Shown here in pieces: positions 8,873 through 18,535 of a stretch of 38,637 nt of DNA. The translations under genes were made by a program, and so were the position numbers. Every line of letters begins with the position of its first letter. The first letter of the stretch is position 1. Origin of the DNA: Hafnia psychrotolerans. GTDB taxonomy: Bacteria > Pseudomonadota > Gammaproteobacteria > Enterobacterales > Enterobacteriaceae. The notes under the pieces were generated by a model that ran no database searches, was not told the DNA's origin, and saw only the letters and a program-made list of their open reading frames with translations. The stretch is taken from the NCBI RefSeq assembly GCF_014639435.1, contig NZ_BMFZ01000007.1, forward strand, positions 1 to 38,637, written 5' to 3'.

Positions 8873-9052
8873 TTGCGCTGGGTCATTCCGGCCGTAATCG
8901 CCTTACTCTTCGCATATTATCTGCTTTGGTTATTCGTTAAACTACGCCGGTTAACGAAAACCAAAGCACGTTTGTTTCATGCACGCGCTGCCCGGCAGAC
9001 CAAACCTCTGCCAACCATGCGTACCGGCAGGAGCAAACGCCGCAAAGAGTGA
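8873..9052 (+). CDS. Small single-pass membrane protein of unknown function
   Basis: A 59-codon frame fills the yihI-hemN gap exactly. It starts with TTG three bases after the yihI stop and its TGA immediately precedes the hemN region. The product begins with a hydrophobic helix (RWVIPAVIALLFAYYLLWLF, residues 2-21). A strongly basic tail follows (KLRRLTKTKARLF, ending GRSKRRKE). That charge pattern predicts one membrane span with a cytoplasmic C-terminus. A GAAGG Shine-Dalgarno lies at the end of yihI, so translation may be coupled. I do not recognise a family. The codon pattern and the snug fit between neighbours argue that it is real. Confidence 0.62.
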   Translation: MRWVIPAVIALLFAYYLLWLFVKLRRLTKTKARLFHARAARQTKPLPTMRTGRSKRRKE

Positions 9053-9061
9053 GTGCTCATT

Positions 9062-10465
9062 ATGTCAACGAACGCTGCGTCATCAAAAGCAGAATCACAG
9101 CAGGCAACGGTTTGGGATTTAGCGCTGATCCAAAAATATAACTATTCTGGTCCACGCTATACGTCCTACCCCACCGCCCTGGAATTCAGTGAAAGCTACA
9201 ACGACGGCGCCTTTCAGCGCGCTGCGCGGCGTTACCCTGAACGCTCACTCTCCCTATATGTCCACATTCCTTTCTGCCATAAACTTTGCTATTTCTGCGG
9301 CTGCAATAAATTGGTTACTCGCCAGCAACATAAAGCGGAAGAGTATCTCGTCGTCCTGGAGCAAGAGATTCGTCAACGTGCGGGGCTATTTAAGGACCGT
9401 CAGGTGACTCAACTGCATTGGGGCGGGGGTACACCCACTTATCTGAGTAAAGCCCAAATAAGTCGTTTGATGGGCCTTCTGCGCGATCATTTTGACTTCC
9501 TTCCCGATGCCGAGATGTCGCTGGAGCTGGATCCGCGTGAAATTGAGCTTGATGTGCTCGATCATCTGCGCAACGAAGGTTTTAATCGCCTGAGTATGGG
9601 GGTACAGGACTTCAACAAAGACGTTCAGCGGCTGGTTAATCGTGAGCAGGATGAAGCGTTCATTTTCGCGCTCATCGCCCGCGCTAAAGCGTTGGGCTTC
9701 AGCTCTACTAATATTGATCTGATTTATGGCCTGCCAAAGCAGACTGCGGAGAGCTTTGCCTATACGTTGCAGCGGGTGGCCGAATTAAACCCCGATCGTC
9801 TGAGCGTGTTTAATTACGCACATATGCCAACATTGTTCGCCGCACAGCGTAAAATCAAAGATGAAGATTTACCGGGAGCCGAGGAAAAACTGCGGATTTT
9901 GCAGGAAACCATCGCCTCGCTGACGTCATCCGGTTACCGTTTTATTGGTATGGATCATTTTGCGCGCCCAGACGACGAGCTGGCAGTGGCTCAACGGGAA
10001 GGCAAACTACATCGCAATTTTCAGGGTTATACCACGCAGGGCGACAGTGATTTATTGGGGCTGGGTGTGTCGGCTATCAGCATGTTAGGTGACAGCTATG
10101 CACAGAACGAAAAAGATCTGAAAACCTATTATGCACGAGTGCAAGAGCAGGGCCATGCGTTGTGGCGTGGTCTGGAAATGACCGCGGATGACTGTCTGCG
10201 TCGTGATGTCATCAAGGCGTTGATCTGCCACTTCACACTGGATTTTGCCGAAATAGAAAAACAGTACGCTATCGATTTCAGTACGTATTTCGCTGACGAC
10301 CTGGCGTTGCTGGCTCCGCTGGCGAAAGACGGGCTGGTGGAAGTGAGTCAGGAGAATATTCGTGTTACCCCGCAAGGCCGCCTGCTGATCCGCAATGTTT
10401 GCATGTGCTTCGACGTCTATCTGCGCCAGCAGGTTCGTCAGCAACAATATTCACGCGTGATCTGA
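9062..10465 (+). CDS. hemN: Oxygen-independent coproporphyrinogen III oxidase
   Basis: HemN decarboxylates coproporphyrinogen III to protoporphyrinogen IX anaerobically, as a radical SAM enzyme of haem synthesis. The [4Fe-4S] motif CHKLCYFC has cysteines at about residues 72, 76 and 79, in the sequence HIPFCHKLCYFCGCN. It is followed by the SAM-binding GGGTPTYL. The ATG at 9062 gives 467 residues beginning MSTNAASSKAESQ. A GTG at 9053 would add three codons. E. coli HemN has 457 residues. The C-terminus (ICMCFDxYLRQ type, here VCMCFDVYLRQ) is complete. Confidence 0.96.
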   Translation: MSTNAASSKAESQQATVWDLALIQKYNYSGPRYTSYPTALEFSESYNDGAFQRAARRYPERSLSLYVHIPFCHKLCYFCGCNKLVTRQQHKAEEYLVVLEQEIRQRAGLFKDRQVTQLHWGGGTPTYLSKAQISRLMGLLRDHFDFLPDAEMSLELDPREIELDVLDHLRNEGFNRLSMGVQDFNKDVQRLVNREQDEAFIFALIARAKALGFSSTNIDLIYGLPKQTAESFAYTLQRVAELNPDRLSVFNYAHMPTLFAAQRKIKDEDLPGAEEKLRILQETIASLTSSGYRFIGMDHFARPDDELAVAQREGKLHRNFQGYTTQGDSDLLGLGVSAISMLGDSYAQNEKDLKTYYARVQEQGHALWRGLEMTADDCLRRDVIKALICHFTLDFAEIEKQYAIDFSTYFADDLALLAPLAKDGLVEVSQENIRVTPQGRLLIRNVCMCFDVYLRQQVRQQQYSRVI

Positions 10466-10484
10466 CTTTCCCTGTCGCACAAAC

Positions 10485-10515
10485 AAAAATGGCCGCCAAA
10501 GCGGCTATTTTTTTA
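10485..10515. terminator. Bidirectional terminator between hemN and glnG
   Basis: The stem ATGGCCGC / GCGGCTAT with a CAAA loop is flanked by an A run on the left and TTTTTTT on the right. It lies between the convergent hemN and glnG stops, so it can end both transcripts. Confidence 0.8.
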
Positions 10516-10526
10516 CAAACAGGCGG

Positions 10527-11939
10527 TTATTCCATTCCCAGCTCTTTCAGCTTGCGGGTCAGCGTATTGCGTCCCCAGCCCAACAAGCGCGCTGCTTCCT
10601 GCTTATGTCCCTGAGTATGACGCAATGCCGTGGTCAGAAGCGTTCGCTCCATTTCGGGTTGCGCTTCTGACAACAGATTTTGATGACCGGAGCGCAGCGC
10701 ACGATCTGCCCACTGTGCTAGCAGCGTTGCCCAACTGTCCGGTAAGCTCTGCATGCCAGCTTCAGGCGCCGAACTTTCAAAGAGTTCGCTCGGTAAATCC
10801 TGAATCAAGACTTCCTGTCCGGCCGCCATCACCGTTAGCCAGCGACACGTGTTTTCTAACTGGCGTACGTTGCCTTGCCACGGCAGGCGAGTCAGCGCCG
10901 TTTCTGTTTCCGGATGCAAATTTTTGGCTTCCACGCCTAACTCTTTGGCCGCAACTTGCAGGAAATAGCGAGCTAAACGCGGAATATCCTCACGACGTTC
11001 GCGCAGCGGCGGCAGATGAACGCGGATCACGTTCAGACGATGGAACAAATCCTCACGGAATTTGCCTTCCTGAACCCGGAGTTCCAGATTCTGGTGCGTC
11101 GCCGCAATGATTCGGACGTCCACTTTTACCGGCGCATAGCCACCAACGCGGTAAAACTGCCCGTCAGCCAGTACGCGCAGTAGACGGGTTTGTACGTCGA
11201 GTGGCATATCGCCGATTTCATCCAGAAACAGCGTGCCGTTGTCGGCCTGTTCAAAGCGTCCCTGACGGATCTGATTTGCGCCGGTAAATGCCCCTTTCTC
11301 ATGACCGAACAATTCGGACTCGATCAAATCTTTTGGGATCGCCGCCATATTCAGCGCAATAAACGGCGCTTTTGATCGTGGACTGTGGCGGTGCAGGGCA
11401 TGGGCAACCAGCTCTTTACCTGTACCTGATTCCCCATTGATCAATACGCTGATCGATGAGCGGGAAAGGCGGCCAATGATGCGAAACACATCTTGCATCG
11501 CCGGTGCTTCACCGATGATATCTGCCGTTGGGCCGCTTGCCGGCTGGGTTCTTGGTGGTTGCTGCTGCTCCTGATAGTGACTGATCGCGCGTTCAACCAG
11601 TGCGACCGCTTCATCGATATCGAAAGGTTTTGGTAGATAATCAAATGCCCCTTGTTGATAGGCACTGACTGCTGCATCTAAATCAGAATGCGCCGTCATT
11701 ATGATGACCGGAAGCATCGGATGGCGTTGTTTTATCTGTTTTAGCAATGCTAAACCATCCATGCCAGGCATCCGGATATCAGATAACAACACATCAGGGG
11801 TTTGAGTCGCGATGGCTTCAAGCACGTCATTACCGCTATCGAAGGCTGTGCAGCTTAAGCCCGCTCCAGTGAGCGCGCGTTCAAGTACCCAGCGGATGGA
11901 GCTATCGTCATCGACGATCCAGACTATCCCTCGTTGCAT
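10527..11939 (-). CDS. glnG: Nitrogen regulation response regulator NtrC (NR I)
   Basis: NtrC is the sigma-54-dependent activator phosphorylated by NtrB under nitrogen limitation. The receiver domain has the phospho-acceptor Asp54 (LLSDIRMPG). The AAA+ domain has Walker [13 protein letters not shown], the sigma-54 contact loop GAFTGA and Walker [11 protein letters not shown]. The C-terminal Fis-type helix-turn-helix is [22 protein letters not shown] chose the ATG at 11939 (470 aa, [14 protein letters not shown]), matching the family start. The longer frame to 12029 reads back into glnL. It follows glnL by seven bases. Confidence 0.97.
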   Translation of the reverse strand: MQRGIVWIVDDDSSIRWVLERALTGAGLSCTAFDSGNDVLEAIATQTPDVLLSDIRMPGMDGLALLKQIKQRHPMLPVIIMTAHSDLDAAVSAYQQGAFDYLPKPFDIDEAVALVERAISHYQEQQQPPRTQPASGPTADIIGEAPAMQDVFRIIGRLSRSSISVLINGESGTGKELVAHALHRHSPRSKAPFIALNMAAIPKDLIESELFGHEKGAFTGANQIRQGRFEQADNGTLFLDEIGDMPLDVQTRLLRVLADGQFYRVGGYAPVKVDVRIIAATHQNLELRVQEGKFREDLFHRLNVIRVHLPPLRERREDIPRLARYFLQVAAKELGVEAKNLHPETETALTRLPWQGNVRQLENTCRWLTVMAAGQEVLIQDLPSELFESSAPEAGMQSLPDSWATLLAQWADRALRSGHQNLLSEAQPEMERTLLTTALRHTQGHKQEAARLLGWGRNTLTRKLKELGME

Positions 11940-11946
11940 AAGAACC

Positions 11947-12996
11947 TCACTGGCGAATAGGCAGGTAAACCGAGAATTCGGTATGTCCTGGCCAACTGTT
12001 AAATTCAACTTTACCCGAATGCTGGTCAATCAAACTGCGAGCGATGGATAAGCCCAAACCTGTGCCTCCTTCGCGGCCACTGACCATGGGGTAAAAAAGG
12101 GTATCCTGTAAGTGTGCTGGTACGCCTGGCCCGTTATCTTCAATGTCTATTCTGGCAGCCAAACGGTAACGCACTCCGTGCAGGGTGATTTGAAAAGCAG
12201 TGCGCGTGCGCAATGTAATCGATCCGCCTTCTTCACCCAGAGCCTGTAAGGCATTACGGGTAATATTCAGCAGAATCTGTTCGATCTGATCTGGGTCGTG
12301 TGCCAGTTCCGGCAGGCTTGGGTCGTAGTCGCGAATCAGTTGTACGTTGGCTGGTTTCTCCATCGAGACCAACTGGCAAACACGCTCGGCGACCTGATGA
12401 ATGCTTTGGGTGATGTGCTGACTTGGCCGCTGAGGGCCGAGCAACCGGTCCACCAGATTACGCAGCCTGTCGGCCTGTTCAATGATGACTTTGGTGTATT
12501 CAAGCAGCGCCGGATCCGGTAGCGCGCGTGACAAAAGCTGCGCAGCGCCACGCAATCCACCGAGTGGATTCTTAATCTCATGTGCCAGTCCGCGGATTAA
12601 ATCCCTCGCCGCGACTTGCTGGGCGTGCTGTAACTGTTCCTGACTCAGTCGCCGTTGGTTATCCATTGGCGCTAGCTCAATCAAGATAAAGCCATCTGGC
12701 TGCGCCTGAGCCGTCAGTGATAACACATGCGCTCTGCCATCAACGACCAATGTCACTTCACTATCGGTAAAACCTTGTCCCGCCTGCAGACTTTCACGCA
12801 TTAGGTCGACATTAAGAGAGAAATAGCCCACCAGTTCCGGCAATGGAGTACCAAAAAGTTTGCGGGAACTTTGTGCCAATAATTGCTGAGCCGCTGGGTT
12901 GGCATAATGCACAGCCAGTTCGTCGTCCAACAATAGAATGCTGTTAATCAGAGAATTCAGGATCTGCCCAGCATCGGGCAGCTTGCCAGTTGCCAT
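11947..12996 (-). CDS. glnL: Nitrogen regulation sensor histidine kinase NtrB (NR II)
   Basis: NtrB phosphorylates or, with PII, dephosphorylates NtrC according to glutamine status. The product has an N-terminal PAS domain ([20 protein letters not shown]), the H-box [12 protein letters not shown] and an HATPase domain with N-box [11 protein letters not shown]1 DNGPGVP and G2 [13 protein letters not shown]. There is no transmembrane segment, as expected for a cytoplasmic sensor. The ATG at 12996 gives 349 residues starting [14 protein letters not shown], the same length as the E. coli protein. A ten-residue upstream extension was rejected because it crosses the NtrC site. Confidence 0.97.
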   Translation of the reverse strand: MATGKLPDAGQILNSLINSILLLDDELAVHYANPAAQQLLAQSSRKLFGTPLPELVGYFSLNVDLMRESLQAGQGFTDSEVTLVVDGRAHVLSLTAQAQPDGFILIELAPMDNQRRLSQEQLQHAQQVAARDLIRGLAHEIKNPLGGLRGAAQLLSRALPDPALLEYTKVIIEQADRLRNLVDRLLGPQRPSQHITQSIHQVAERVCQLVSMEKPANVQLIRDYDPSLPELAHDPDQIEQILLNITRNALQALGEEGGSITLRTRTAFQITLHGVRYRLAARIDIEDNGPGVPAHLQDTLFYPMVSGREGGTGLGLSIARSLIDQHSGKVEFNSWPGHTEFSVYLPIRQ

Positions 12997-13008
12997 ACCG
13001 CAGTCTCC

Positions 13009-13025
13009 CGCACCTGTTCGGTGCA
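13009..13025 (-). promoter_or_regulatory. NtrC binding site upstream of glnL
   Basis: CGCACCTGTTCGGTGCA is a near-perfect dyad matching the NtrC consensus (TGCACC, 5 bases, GGTGCA). It lies 13-29 bases before the glnL start and downstream of the glnA terminator. In E. coli the internal glnL promoter is repressed by NtrC at such a site, so autoregulation is the likely role. Confidence 0.82.
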
Positions 13026-13085
13026 TTTTATCCGGCTACCCGGCGAATTCACGGGTCAGAGGGGTTAAGCAGGAAAGAGTGTGGA

Positions 13086-13111
13086 GAAAAAAGCCCATCC
13101 GGAGATGGGCT
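13086..13111 (-). terminator. glnA terminator (partial, within the glnALG operon)
   Basis: On the minus strand the stem AGCCCATC / GATGGGCT with a TCCG loop is followed by six T residues. It lies about 55 bases after the glnA stop and before the glnL regulatory site. In E. coli the equivalent terminator allows partial readthrough into glnLG. Confidence 0.85.
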
Positions 13112-13164
13112 ATAAATTTCCACGGCAACAAATATACCCAAAGGTATTGTCTTACTTATGTAGC

Positions 13165-14574
13165 TTAGACGCTGTAGTACATTTCAAACTCAACCGGATG
13201 CGGAGTCATACGCACGCGGTCCATCTCTTCTTTACGCAGTGCGATATAAGCATCAATTGCATCGTCAGTGAATACGCCGCCACGAGTCAGGAACTCACGG
13301 TCTTCGCTCAGACATTGCATCGCTTCTTCCAGTGAGCCTGCAACTTTTGGAATTTCTGCTTCTTCTTCCGGTGGCAAGTCATACAGGTTTTTGTCCATCG
13401 CATCGCCAGGGTGGATCTTGTTGATGATGCCGTCCAGGCCAGCCATCATCAATGCCGCGAACGCCAGATATGGGTTCGCTGCTGGATCAGGGAAGCGCGC
13501 TTCGATACGCATCGCTTTAGGGCTTGATACGTGTGGAATACGGATAGATGCAGAACGGTTACGCGCAGAATAAGCCAGCATTACTGGCGCTTCGTAGCCC
13601 GGGACCAGACGTTTGTAGGAGTTAGTGGTTGGGTTAGCGTAGGCATTTATCGCTTTAGCATGCTTGATGATACCGCCGATGTAGAACAGTGCCATTTCAG
13701 ACAGGCCGCCGTATTTGTCACCAGAGAACAGGTTATTACCGTTCTTGAACAAAGACATATGACAGTGCATACCGGAACCGTTATCGCCGAACATTGGTTT
13801 TGGCATAAAGGTTGCAGTTTTGCCAAACGCGTGAGCCACATTGTGAACCACGTATTTGTAGATTTGGATTTCATCCGCTTTCTTGGTCATGGTATTGAAG
13901 CGGGTTGCCACTTCGTTCTGACCAGCAGTTGCAACTTCATGGTGGTGAGCTTCAACAACCAGGCCCATCTCTTCCATGGTCAGACACATGGTAGAACGCA
14001 TATCCTGAGAGGAATCGACCGGAGGAACCGGGAAGTAGCCGCCTTTTACTGCAGGACGGTGGCCTTTGTTGCCGCCTTCGTACTTAGTCGCTGAGTTCCA
14101 CGCACCTTCGATATCGTCGATAGCAACGTGAGAACCGGAGATGCTGCTGCCGAAGCGCACATCATCAAACAGGAAGAACTCTGGCTCAGGCCCAAACAGT
14201 ACGGTGTCCGCGATACCTGAAGAGCGCAGGAAATCTTCTGCACGCTTTGACGTCGAACGTGGGTCACGGTCATAACCTTGTAGCGTCGTTGGCTCAAGAA
14301 TATCGCAACGAATGATGAGTGTGGTTTCTTCGAAGAATGGATCAAGAACAGCAGTGCTGGCATCTGGCATCAGAACCATGTCAGATTCGTTAATGCCTTT
14401 CCAGCCACCGATTGAAGAGCCATCAAACATTTTGCCTTCTTCGAAGAAGTCAGCACTTACCTGGTGTGCAGGAATGGTGACGTGCTGTTCTTTGCCTTTG
14501 GTATCAGTGAAACGTAAATCTACGAATTTCACTTCATGCTCATTCAGCATCGTCAAAACGTGTTCAGCGGACAT
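13165..14574 (-). CDS. glnA: Glutamine synthetase, type I
   Basis: GlnA condenses glutamate and ammonia with ATP to make glutamine, as a dodecamer. The 469 residues equal the E. coli length. The start is [20 protein letters not shown], the Asp50-type loop [12 protein letters not shown] is present, and the ATP-binding region reads [11 protein letters not shown]. The adenylylation site is [10 protein letters not shown] with Tyr at about 398, so the enzyme should be controlled by GlnE and PII. It is the first gene of glnA-glnL-glnG. Upstream are the sigma-54 promoter, NtrC sites and a CRP-like site listed separately. Confidence 0.98.
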   Translation of the reverse strand: MSAEHVLTMLNEHEVKFVDLRFTDTKGKEQHVTIPAHQVSADFFEEGKMFDGSSIGGWKGINESDMVLMPDASTAVLDPFFEETTLIIRCDILEPTTLQGYDRDPRSTSKRAEDFLRSSGIADTVLFGPEPEFFLFDDVRFGSSISGSHVAIDDIEGAWNSATKYEGGNKGHRPAVKGGYFPVPPVDSSQDMRSTMCLTMEEMGLVVEAHHHEVATAGQNEVATRFNTMTKKADEIQIYKYVVHNVAHAFGKTATFMPKPMFGDNGSGMHCHMSLFKNGNNLFSGDKYGGLSEMALFYIGGIIKHAKAINAYANPTTNSYKRLVPGYEAPVMLAYSARNRSASIRIPHVSSPKAMRIEARFPDPAANPYLAFAALMMAGLDGIINKIHPGDAMDKNLYDLPPEEEAEIPKVAGSLEEAMQCLSEDREFLTRGGVFTDDAIDAYIALRKEEMDRVRMTPHPVEFEMYYSV

Positions 14575-14759
14575 ACTAGTTCTCCCGAAATTCTCATTAT
14601 CATCGTGGAACGAATAACCATTTAGTTGGCATTTATTGGTATTTCTTTAGAAATAGCCAAACAACCCTACCGGAACTGGCGTGTGGCCTAAACAGTTTCT
14701 TTATTGCTCTGATAAGACACTTTTCATCCTGCAAATTTTTTTTACTTCTAAAAAGTAAT

Positions 14760-14776
14760 AGCGAAATCTGTGCCAA
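14760..14776 (-). promoter_or_regulatory. Sigma-54 promoter of glnA (glnAp2 equivalent)
   Basis: On the minus strand TTGGCACAGATTTCGCT carries the invariant GG (-24) and GC (-12) twelve bases apart. It equals the E. coli glnAp2 promoter sequence as I remember it. The transcript would start near 14749, about 175 bases before the glnA start codon, which makes a longer leader than in E. coli. Confidence 0.9.
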
Positions 14777-14830
14777 CTTTGAGAAGATGCCAATAACGCC
14801 ATATTTAGGGGCTTTTGCACTCTGTAAGTA

Positions 14831-14847
14831 TGCACCATAACGGTAAT
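14831..14847 (-). promoter_or_regulatory. Weak third NtrC-like site of glnA
   Basis: TGCACCATAACGGTAAT keeps a perfect left half site and a degenerate right half. Its centre is about 90 bases upstream of the predicted sigma-54 start, matching a low-affinity NtrC site of E. coli. Confidence 0.5.
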
Positions 14848-14849
14848 TG

Positions 14850-14866
14850 TGCACTTTTTTGGTGCT
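14850..14866 (-). promoter_or_regulatory. NtrC enhancer site of glnA (promoter-proximal)
   Basis: TGCACTTTTTTGGTGCT matches the NtrC dyad. Its centre lies about 109 bases upstream of the predicted sigma-54 start, the position of the E. coli -108 site. Confidence 0.87.
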
Positions 14867-14942
14867 TCATATGAGATGCTCAGCACCATTATGGTGCGAC
14901 ATAACGGTTGAGAGGTCTCTTTGCACCGTGAAAGGGATCACA
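14866..14942 (-). promoter_or_regulatory. Probable glnAp1 promoter with CRP site
   Basis: CGTGA-AAGGGA-TCACA at 14927-14942 matches the CRP consensus (TGTGA, 6 bases, TCACA) with one mismatch. A -10-like TATGAA on the minus strand at 14866-14871 predicts a start near 14860. This places the CRP site about 70-75 bases upstream, as at a class I promoter. E. coli glnAp1 is CRP-activated and NtrC-repressed, and the -10 here overlaps the proximal NtrC site. No good -35 is visible. Confidence 0.6.
14882..14898 (-). promoter_or_regulatory. NtrC enhancer site of glnA (distal)
   Basis: AGCACCATTATGGTGCG is a strong NtrC dyad. Its centre is about 141 bases upstream of the predicted sigma-54 start and 32 bases (about three helical turns) from the proximal site. 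This reproduces the E. coli -140/-108 enhancer pair. Confidence 0.88.
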
Positions 14943-15010
14943 AAGTAACCACATTTGAGTTGTTTCGATAAGATCCTTGTGATCTTGTTTAGAACCTCGC
15001 TTAATACGTG

Positions 15011-15016
15011 TACAAT
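15011..15016 (+). promoter_or_regulatory. Likely bipA -10 element
   Basis: TACAAT lies 33 bases before the bipA start. No convincing -35 is visible: TTTAGA is at 17-bp spacing and TTGTTT at 20-bp spacing. The call rests mainly on the -10 and the position. Confidence 0.45.
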
Positions 15017-15048
15017 AGCGCGCTATTTCTAATGCCTGAGGCAAAGCT

Positions 15049-16872
15049 GTGATCGAAAATTTGCGTAACATCGCCATTATTGCCCACGTTGACCATGGTA
15101 AAACTACTTTGGTCGACAAGTTGCTACAACAATCCGGTACTTTCGGAGAGCGTGTAGAAGCAACCGAACGCGTAATGGACTCCAACGATTTGGAGAAAGA
15201 GCGTGGGATCACTATCCTCGCTAAAAACACTGCCATTAATTGGAAAGACTACCGCATCAACATCGTGGATACCCCGGGACACGCCGACTTTGGCGGCGAG
15301 GTTGAGCGTGTGATGTCAATGGTTGACTCGGTGTTGCTGGTTGTGGATGCAATGGATGGCCCAATGCCGCAAACCCGTTTCGTGACCAAAAAAGCTTTTG
15401 CTAATGGTCTGAAGCCGATCGTGGTAATCAACAAGGTTGACCGTCCTGGCGCACGCCCTGACTGGGTTGTTGATCAGGTCTTCGACCTGTTCGTTAACCT
15501 CGACGCGACCGATGAGCAACTCGATTTCCCAATTATCTTCGCATCTGCCTTGTTGGGTATCGCGGGTACTGACCATAACGATATGGCCGCAGATATGACC
15601 CCGCTGTACCAGGCGATCGTAGACCATGTTGAAGCACCTAAAGTTGACCGTGATGGCCCACTGCAGATGCAGATTTCTCAACTGGACTACAACAACTACG
15701 TTGGCGTTATCGGCATCGGCCGTATCAAACGCGGTGTGGTTAAGCCTAACCAGCAAGTCACTATCATCGATAGCGAAGGCAAAACCCGTAACGGTAAAGT
15801 AGCTAAAGTACTCGGCCACATGGGTCTGGAACGTATCGAAACTCAACTGGCTGAAGCCGGTGACATCATTGCTATCACGGGTTTGGGTGAGTTAAATATC
15901 TCTGATACCGTTTGTGATGTGCAAAACGTTGAAGCACTGCCACCGTTATCAGTTGATGAACCAACAGTTACCATGTACTTCTGCGTAAACACCTCTCCGT
16001 TCTGTGGTAAAGAAGGCAAGTATGTGACTTCACGTCAAATTCTTGACCGTCTGAACAAAGAACTGGTGCACAACGTGGCACTGCGTGTTGAAGAAACTGA
16101 AGATGCTGATGCATTCCGTGTCTCTGGTCGTGGTGAACTTCACCTGTCAGTTCTGATCGAAAACATGCGCCGTGAAGGTTTCGAAATTGCTGTTTCCCGT
16201 CCAAAAGTTATCAACAAGATGATTGATGGTCGTAAACAAGAGCCCTTCGAAAACGTCACGCTGGATATCGAAGAACAGCACCAGGGTTCAGTCATGCAAG
16301 CCATGGGTGAACGTAAAGGCGACGTTAAGGACATGATCCCAGACGGCAAAGGTCGTATTCGTTTGGATTACCTGATCCCAGCACGTGGTCTGATCGGTTT
16401 CCGTACTGAATTCATGACTATGACATCGGGTACTGGCCTGCTGTACTCCACGTTCAGCCACTACGATGACGTTCGTCAGGGTGAAATCGGCCAACGTCAG
16501 AATGGCGTGTTGGTTTCCAACGGTCAGGGTAAAGCCGTTGCGTTCGCACTGTACAGCCTGCAAGACCGCGGTAAATTGTTCCTGGGTCATGGCGCAGAAG
16601 TGTATGAAGGCCAGATCATCGGTATTCACTCACGTTCTAACGACCTGACTGTGAACTGTTTAACCGGTAAGAAACTGACTAACATGCGTGCGTCGGGTAC
16701 TGATGAAGCGACAACGCTGGTTCCTGCTATCAAAATGTCTCTGGAGCAAGCTCTGGAATTCATCGATGATGACGAACTGGTCGAAGTCACGCCTCAGTCT
16801 GTACGTATCCGTAAACGTCACCTGACCGAGAACGATCGTAAACGTGCAATGCGTGGTCCTAAAGAAGCCTAA
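15049..16872 (+). CDS. bipA: Ribosome-dependent GTPase BipA (TypA)
   Basis: BipA is an EF-G-like translational GTPase needed for 50S assembly at low temperature and for stress and virulence responses. The 607 residues show G1 AHVDHGKTT (12-20), the switch RGITI, G3 DTPGHADF and G4 [10 protein letters not shown]. The EF-G-like C-terminal domains follow, with the BipA-specific [10 protein letters not shown] segment. Translation starts at GTG, as in E. coli ([15 protein letters not shown]). The gene is divergent from glnA and followed by a strong terminator. Confidence 0.97.
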   Translation: MIENLRNIAIIAHVDHGKTTLVDKLLQQSGTFGERVEATERVMDSNDLEKERGITILAKNTAINWKDYRINIVDTPGHADFGGEVERVMSMVDSVLLVVDAMDGPMPQTRFVTKKAFANGLKPIVVINKVDRPGARPDWVVDQVFDLFVNLDATDEQLDFPIIFASALLGIAGTDHNDMAADMTPLYQAIVDHVEAPKVDRDGPLQMQISQLDYNNYVGVIGIGRIKRGVVKPNQQVTIIDSEGKTRNGKVAKVLGHMGLERIETQLAEAGDIIAITGLGELNISDTVCDVQNVEALPPLSVDEPTVTMYFCVNTSPFCGKEGKYVTSRQILDRLNKELVHNVALRVEETEDADAFRVSGRGELHLSVLIENMRREGFEIAVSRPKVINKMIDGRKQEPFENVTLDIEEQHQGSVMQAMGERKGDVKDMIPDGKGRIRLDYLIPARGLIGFRTEFMTMTSGTGLLYSTFSHYDDVRQGEIGQRQNGVLVSNGQGKAVAFALYSLQDRGKLFLGHGAEVYEGQIIGIHSRSNDLTVNCLTGKKLTNMRASGTDEATTLVPAIKMSLEQALEFIDDDELVEVTPQSVRIRKRHLTENDRKRAMRGPKEA

Positions 16873-16899
16873 GTTTCTTCTGCGCTAGCCGTTTTCAAT

Positions 16900-16934
16900 A
16901 AAACAGGGTGCCTTCAGGTACCCTGTTTTTTTTT
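16900..16934 (+). terminator. bipA terminator
   Basis: The stem AAACAGGGTGCC / GGTACCCTGTTT with a TTCA loop is followed by a run of about nine T residues, beginning 28 bases after the bipA stop. Confidence 0.9.
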
Positions 16935-17037
16935 AACTTTTCGCTGAAACTACCTTGTTACGCCGTATTTCCGTCACTGTTCATGTTTGCCTTTTCCCGC
17001 TAAAGTTAATTATCAACTTCGGAATCAGGAGCGTGCA

Positions 17038-17625
17038 ATGCTGTACATTTTTGATATGGGTAACGTCATCATTGACATCGATTTTAAACGTGTCCTCGGC
17101 GTATGGAGCAATCTCAGCGGTACGCCTCTGGCGATGCTGACCGAGCGGTTCTCTATGGGCGAGGTATTTCAGAAACACGAGCGGGGAGAAATCAGCGACG
17201 AAGATTTTGCCGCAGAGCTATGTCATGAAATGGGTATTGCGCTAAGTTTTGAACAGTTCAGTTTAGGCTGGCAGTCGGTGTTCGTTGGCTTGAGACCTGA
17301 GGTTATTACTATATTCAAGACATTGCGCGAGCAGGGGAACCGCGTAGTCGTACTGTCGAACACTAATCGCCTGCACCTCAATTACTGGCCTGAACACTAT
17401 CCTGAAATCGAAGCAAATACCGATGCACTATACTTGTCGCAAGATTTGGGAATGCGTAAGCCGGAGCAGCGGATTTTCGAGTACGTCCTTAACAAAGAGG
17501 GTGTTACAGCAAGCCAGGCCGTTTTCTTTGATGATGTTATCGAAAACGTAGAAGCGGCAAGGTCGATGGGCATTGAAGCTGTTCTGGTCGAAGACAATAA
17601 AACCGTGCCGACCTGGTTTTCCTGA
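17038..17625 (+). CDS. yihX: Glucose-1-phosphate phosphatase YihX (HAD superfamily)
   Basis: YihX is a HAD-family phosphatase reported to hydrolyse alpha-D-glucose 1-phosphate. Motif I is DMGNVIIDID near the N-terminus, motif II is LSNTN, the motif III lysine is in MRKPEQRIF and motif IV is FFDDVIENV. The open frame begins at 16987, but the ATG at 17038 has a clear Shine-Dalgarno (CAGGAG). It gives MLYIFDMGNVIIDIDF, as in E. coli, with 195 residues. It is the first gene of a tight run with yihY, dtd and fabY. Confidence 0.95.
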   Translation: MLYIFDMGNVIIDIDFKRVLGVWSNLSGTPLAMLTERFSMGEVFQKHERGEISDEDFAAELCHEMGIALSFEQFSLGWQSVFVGLRPEVITIFKTLREQGNRVVVLSNTNRLHLNYWPEHYPEIEANTDALYLSQDLGMRKPEQRIFEYVLNKEGVTASQAVFFDDVIENVEAARSMGIEAVLVEDNKTVPTWFS

Positions 17626-17636
17626 TTGGAGCTTGA

Positions 17637-18512
17637 ATGAGAACAGCATGGCGCCGTGTTAAAATGGGTTTTCATTTTGTACGCTTGCTGCTTAAGCGTG
17701 CGGATAAAGATGACCTGACGCTGTTAGCCGGCCATCTGGCCTATGTTTCTCTGCTTTCATTGGTACCGCTGATCGCCGTGGTCTTTTCTTTGTTTGCGCT
17801 GTTTCCGGTATTTTCAGAGATTAGCGATCAGTTAAAGATTTTTATTTTCAATAATTTCATACCCTCTACCGGCAATGTTATTCAGCGTTATCTTGAGCAG
17901 TTTGTTGCCAACTCCAGCAAAATGACGACGTTCGGTACCTGTGGGTTGATCGTCACCGCATTGTTGCTGATCGCCTCCGTTGACAGCGTGCTGAACAAAA
18001 TCTGGAACAGTAAAAAGAAAAGGCCGATGGTCTTTTCATTTGCTGTTTACTGGATGGTGTTAACGTTGGGCCCAATACTGTTGGTGGCTAGCGTGGCAAT
18101 AAGCTCTTATTTGCTATCACTGAACTGGCTGAGCACCAACGGGGTTCATTCCGTCATTGACCAGATGCTGCGTATTCTCCCGTTACTCATTTCGTGGATC
18201 TCATTCTGGTTGATCTATCAGGTCGTCCCGACCGTTCGTGTTCCACCCCTGGACGCGTTAATGGGTGCGTTGGTGGCTGGATTGTTATTCGAACTGGGTA
18301 AAAAAGGTTTCGCACTCTATATTCAGCTTTTCCCGTCCTATCAGCTGATTTATGGCGTGCTGGCGGTGATCCCGATTTTATTCCTTTGGGTGTATGTGAG
18401 CTGGTGTATCGTGCTTTTGGGGGCAGAGATCACGGTGACGCTTGGGGAGTATCGCTCTCTACGCAAACTACAGTCTGCTGACGCTGCCTCATTAACTGAT
18501 AAAGAACCATAA
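17637..18512 (+). CDS. yihY: YihY/BrkB family inner membrane protein
   Basis: This 291-residue polytopic protein of the UPF0761 family has about six hydrophobic spans. Conserved segments include [35 protein letters not shown] and [27 protein letters not shown]. It was once named Rbn and linked to RNase BN, but that activity belongs to another gene, and the function of YihY remains uncertain. It starts 11 bases after yihX and ends 23 bases before dtd. Confidence 0.93.
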   Translation: MRTAWRRVKMGFHFVRLLLKRADKDDLTLLAGHLAYVSLLSLVPLIAVVFSLFALFPVFSEISDQLKIFIFNNFIPSTGNVIQRYLEQFVANSSKMTTFGTCGLIVTALLLIASVDSVLNKIWNSKKKRPMVFSFAVYWMVLTLGPILLVASVAISSYLLSLNWLSTNGVHSVIDQMLRILPLLISWISFWLIYQVVPTVRVPPLDALMGALVAGLLFELGKKGFALYIQLFPSYQLIYGVLAVIPILFLWVYVSWCIVLLGAEITVTLGEYRSLRKLQSADAASLTDKEP

Positions 18513-18535
18513 TTCGAAAAGTCTGAAGGGTTTTT

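Noticed and set aside
13531-14094. 187-codon plus-strand frame opposite glnA
   Set aside because: It is an antisense frame produced by the codon bias of glnA; glnA itself is certain.
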